A stretch of DNA of 16,550 nt from SIG455 sp045659025. Its GTDB lineage: Bacteria > Bacillota > Clostridia > UMGS1810. This document shows, piece by piece, positions 14,142-16,550 of this stretch (positions are counted from its first letter, which is position 1; each line of letters begins with the position of its first letter). A program made the position numbers and the translations under genes. The notes below the pieces were generated by a model that worked only from the letters and a program-made list of their open reading frames with translations, was not told where the DNA came from and did not search any database. The stretch is taken from positions 1 to 16,550 of the forward strand of contig JAZOWA010000012.1 in the NCBI GenBank assembly GCA_045659025.1, given 5' to 3'.

Positions 14142-14489
14142 GTGGTTGTAAGACGAGGCGATATATTTTATGCTGATTTAAGTCCTGTGGTAGGGAGTGA
14201 ACAAGGCGGAGTACGGCCTGTGCTTGTAGTGCAGAACGATATTGGTAATAAGTATAGTCCCACGGTGATTGTTGCGGCGATAACCAGCCGTATCAATAAG
14301 GCGAAGATGCCTACTCATATAGAGATAAAGGGTGAGGAATACGGGCTCAGCAAGGATTCGGTTGTATTGCTTGAGCAGATCCGCACCATTGATAAGAAAC
14401 GATTAAAAGAGAAAATCGGTCATATAGATGACTCGGCTATAGATAAGATAAACGAAGCAGTTTCCGTAAGCTTAGGACTTATGGATTAG
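14142..14489 (+). CDS. mazF: MazF/EndoA family endoribonuclease toxin
   Basis: Sequence-specific mRNA interferase; B. subtilis MazF (EndoA) cleaves at UACAU. The 115 residues match EndoA nearly end to end: RRGDIFYADLSPVVGSEQGG, VRPVLVVQNDIGN, the IVAAITSRI segment with the conserved Thr-Ser, MPTHIEI and VVLLEQIRTIDKKRL. No catalytic region is missing. The start is GTG at 14142, which gives MVVRRGD like MIVKRGD in B. subtilis; no upstream ATG fits. GGAG in the antitoxin 3' end is 12 nt away, so translation is probably coupled. These chromosomal EndoA toxins usually lie near alr and acpS. Here acpS is upstream but alr is not seen. Confidence 0.95.
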   Translation: MVVRRGDIFYADLSPVVGSEQGGVRPVLVVQNDIGNKYSPTVIVAAITSRINKAKMPTHIEIKGEEYGLSKDSVVLLEQIRTIDKKRLKEKIGHIDDSAIDKINEAVSVSLGLMD

Positions 14490-14519
14490 ACGTAATTCAC
14501 TTGCAGGAGGACTTTAATT

Positions 14520-14978
14520 ATGAACAGAGGAAAAATCGCAATAATTCTGGCAATTTCAATTGTGCTTGGTGGCATAGCAATTTCTTATGCCCAGCCGGGT
14601 AGTGAGAGCGACCCCGTGGTTACTCTTTCTTATATCAAAGATACCGTTATCCCCTCTATATATGATTATATAGATGAGAAACTCTCGGGCGCAACTGGCG
14701 GAGACGGTGAAGCTTCCGTATTCTCCGTGTTGGAGCTTGCCAAGGATAAGAAGATTATATGCGGAGCAGGAGCAGAGCTCATATTGAGATCAGGTGAAGC
14801 CACCGTTATTGCCACCGAGAAGGGTGGTCTTGCAGATACCACAGGAGGCAAAGACCTTGCTGACGGATGGCAGGTGCCCGATAACCACCTCCTTATAGTG
14901 CCCGTTGCAGATGGCAGAGGTGTGAAGGCGACTACCAACTGTATATTTATGATTAAAGGTAAATACTCAATTAAATAA
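14520..14978 (+). CDS. Conserved secreted or membrane-anchored protein of unknown function
   Basis: 152 residues. The N terminus is a typical signal segment: MNRGK, a hydrophobic stretch to about residue 22, and a possible cleavage after SYAQ. The mature part begins GSESDPVVTLSYIKDTVIPSIYDYID, an amphipathic region, then a Gly-rich linker (SGATGGDGEAS). The beta-rich domain contains GAGAELILRSGEATV, GGLADTTGGKDL, NHLLIVPVADGRGV and IMIKG-like FMIKGKY. I recall similar hypothetical proteins in Clostridia and Paenibacillus with these motifs, but know no function. A good GCAGGAGG ribosome-binding site precedes it. It lies 30 bp after mazF and ends in a strong terminator, so it probably shares the mazEF transcript. 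It contains one cysteine pair (near 81 and 141). Confidence 0.85.
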   Translation: MNRGKIAIILAISIVLGGIAISYAQPGSESDPVVTLSYIKDTVIPSIYDYIDEKLSGATGGDGEASVFSVLELAKDKKIICGAGAELILRSGEATVIATEKGGLADTTGGKDLADGWQVPDNHLLIVPVADGRGVKATTNCIFMIKGKYSIK

Positions 14979-14986
14979 CTCACTTT

Positions 14987-15013
14987 GCGGACACAACCCC
15001 GTGTCCGCTTTTT
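14987..15013 (+). terminator. Intrinsic terminator after the secreted-protein gene
   Basis: GCGGACAC (14987-14994) pairs perfectly with GTGTCCGC (15001-15008) around a 6-nt AACCCC loop, followed by TTTTT (15009-15013). It ends the mazEF operon 24 nt before rqcH. Confidence 0.95.
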
Positions 15014-15036
15014 GACATAATTCAAGGAGAAATTCT

Positions 15037-16550
15037 ATGGCAATGGATTCGATTTCCGTTCGTGCTCTCACGGTGGAGTTAAATGAACTCCTCTGTGGCG
15101 GACGGGTGGACAAGATATATCAGCCCGAACGTGGAGAGATAATAATGGGCATTCGTTCAGGAGGAGTTACATATAAACTCCTTCTTTGTGCTAACCCTTC
15201 TTTCCCCAGGGTACATATAACCGATACCAAACCTGAAAACCCCACCTCACCCCCTATGTTCTGTATGCTTTTGCGTAAGCATCTGTCTGCGGGTAAAGTG
15301 ACCAGGGTTTATCAGCACTCCTTTGAGAGAATAATCAAAATCGATATTGAAAGCCGAGACGAACTTGGTGATTTGTCTGTCAAGACCCTTGTGGCAGAAA
15401 TAATGGGCAAGCACTCCAATATCATCCTTATAGATTCCAAGGGCAAGATAATAGATAGCATCTATCACGTGGATATCACCGTAAGTAGTGTCCGTCAGGT
15501 ACTGCCTGGCCTTATGTATGATAATCCCCCCTCTCAGGGCAAGATAAGTCCTCTTGCAGTATCATCTGCGGAAGTTTCAGAATCTCTTTCGGGCGAGGGT
15601 GATATATCCCGACTTATCGTAGGCGGTTTTATGGGTATAAGCCCTTTGAGTGCCAGAGAGATTGTGTATGCCGCCACCGGCAGGGCAGATATGTCAAATG
15701 ATGATGAGAAGGTCAGGGCGAATGTAGCCGACACCTTTGAGAAGTTTTTTGATGTAGTAAAATCCGCATCCTTTTCTCCCACAGTCCTGATTAACAGACA
15801 GACGGGTGACCTTGTGGACTTTTCTCCCGTGGATATCAATCAGTACGAGGATATGGTAAAGAAGGCGGAATATGCTTCTATGAGTGAAGCGGTGGAGAAG
15901 TTTTATTCGGGCAAAGCCGCCGCATCATCCCTCAAGCAGAAGTATTCCGATATATTGAAGCTTGTCAACATCAATCTTGACCGTTGTCGCAAGAAACTGC
16001 AGATTGAGAATGAGACCATCGCCAAAGCGGAGAAGAGAGATAAATACAGAATCTACGGCGACCTTATTATGGCAAACCTCTATAATATAACTAAGGGTGA
16101 TAAGCAGACCACTCTGGATAATTTCTATGATGAGGATGGGGGACAGATAACAATCCCCTTGAAAGATGACCTCACCCCTGCGGAGAATGCGTCCAGATAC
16201 TATGCAAGGTATAATAAGGAAAAGACTGCCTACACCGAGACGGTGGTGCAGAGGGATAAGAATCTTGTGGAGATAGACTACTTGGAATCTGTTGTTGAAG
16301 CCCTCACCAAGGCGGAGTCAAGTGAGGAGATAGGGCAGATAAGAGACGAACTTGCCGAGCAGGGATATATCCGTATTCGTGGTGATTCCCGTCGCAAGAA
16401 AGCGCCTACCCCCACCCCCCTTCACTTTGTAAGCAGTGACGGATACGATATCTATGTGGGCAAGAATAACAAGCAGAATGACTACGTCACTCTCAAGCTT
16501 TCCAGACCCACGGATATATGGCTCCATACTAAAGAGATCCACGGCTCTCA
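15037..16550 (+). CDS. rqcH: RqcH / NFACT family ribosome quality-control protein (3' end outside window)
   Basis: Bacterial NEMF homologue, once called fibronectin-binding protein. It binds obstructed 50S subunits carrying peptidyl-tRNA and recruits tRNA-Ala for C-terminal alanine tailing. The reading frame is open to the window end, giving 504 residues of the usual 560-590. The NFACT-N domain is at 1 to about 180 (MDSISVRALTVEL, FCMLLRKHL, FERIIKIDI, LVAEIMGKHSNIIL). A HhH-like middle segment and two coiled-coil arms follow (about 290-345 and 385-440). The NFACT-R domain begins GYDIYVGKNNKQNDYV and is cut after DIWLHTKEIHGS. Position 97-98 is Glu-Arg where B. subtilis RqcH has the functionally important Asp97-Arg98. 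AAGGAGAA precedes the ATG. Confidence 0.94.
   Translation, partial: MAMDSISVRALTVELNELLCGGRVDKIYQPERGEIIMGIRSGGVTYKLLLCANPSFPRVHITDTKPENPTSPPMFCMLLRKHLSAGKVTRVYQHSFERIIKIDIESRDELGDLSVKTLVAEIMGKHSNIILIDSKGKIIDSIYHVDITVSSVRQVLPGLMYDNPPSQGKISPLAVSSAEVSESLSGEGDISRLIVGGFMGISPLSAREIVYAATGRADMSNDDEKVRANVADTFEKFFDVVKSASFSPTVLINRQTGDLVDFSPVDINQYEDMVKKAEYASMSEAVEKFYSGKAAASSLKQKYSDILKLVNINLDRCRKKLQIENETIAKAEKRDKYRIYGDLIMANLYNITKGDKQTTLDNFYDEDGGQITIPLKDDLTPAENASRYYARYNKEKTAYTETVVQRDKNLVEIDYLESVVEALTKAESSEEIGQIRDELAEQGYIRIRGDSRRKKAPTPTPLHFVSSDGYDIYVGKNNKQNDYVTLKLSRPTDIWLHTKEIHGS

Noticed and set aside
13863..15013. New defence or toxin system
   Set aside because: The pair matches the chromosomal EndoAI/EndoA (MazEF) family closely; only the attached secreted protein is uncharacterised.
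15012..15017. TTGACA as a -35 box for rqcH
   Set aside because: No -10 hexamer occurs about 17 bp downstream before the ATG; the match overlaps the terminator T-tract and is probably chance.

Overview
The window looks like a chromosomal segment of a Clostridia-type Bacillota (Firmicutes) bacterium with moderate GC. The evidence is the gene order (maf-mreBCD-PBP2-minD-mgsA, acpS/nnrD followed by an EndoAI/MazF pair, then rqcH), purine-rich Shine-Dalgarno sites, occasional GTG/TTG starts, and proteins that read like gut or rumen Clostridia. Genus cannot be set from sequence alone. All recognisable genes lie on the + strand.

Layout. (1) 1-289: a non-coding repeat. One complete 175-bp unit has perfect 12-bp terminal inverted repeats and is preceded, after 3 bp, by the right part of a second copy that runs off the window edge. 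(2) 320-3319: a consensus promoter drives tdh-kbl-(UPF0126/glycine transporter family gene), ending in a clear intrinsic terminator; this forms a threonine-to-glycine module. (3) 3345-10395: a second promoter precedes miaB, an ECF-like Gx transporter family gene, maf, mreB, mreC, mreD and a class B PBP2. The genes are tightly packed, with a long stem-loop between mreB and mreC. (4) 10434-11806: minD and mgsA, possibly with their own promoter, then a stem-loop. The minC, minE and rodA genes often found in this cluster are absent. (5) 11848-13639: a small two-helix membrane protein, then a single ORF fusing holo-ACP synthase to ADP-dependent NAD(P)HX dehydratase. (6) 13640-15013: a 223-bp gap with promoter signals and a palindrome over a -35 box, then an EndoAI-type antitoxin, MazF toxin and a secreted conserved protein, closed by a strong terminator. 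(7) 15037-end: rqcH (NFACT ribosome quality control), truncated by the window edge.

Most of the window is ordinary core genome: cell-shape machinery, tRNA modification, cofactor repair and translation rescue. The less ordinary points are the terminal-inverted-repeat element at the left edge, MgsA with Gln in place of the normally invariant active-site His, the AcpS-NnrD fusion with no epimerase domain, the reduced shape/division cluster, and the palindromic candidate operator in front of the mazEF-like pair. I found no CRISPR array, phage, defence island or clearly new multi-gene system.
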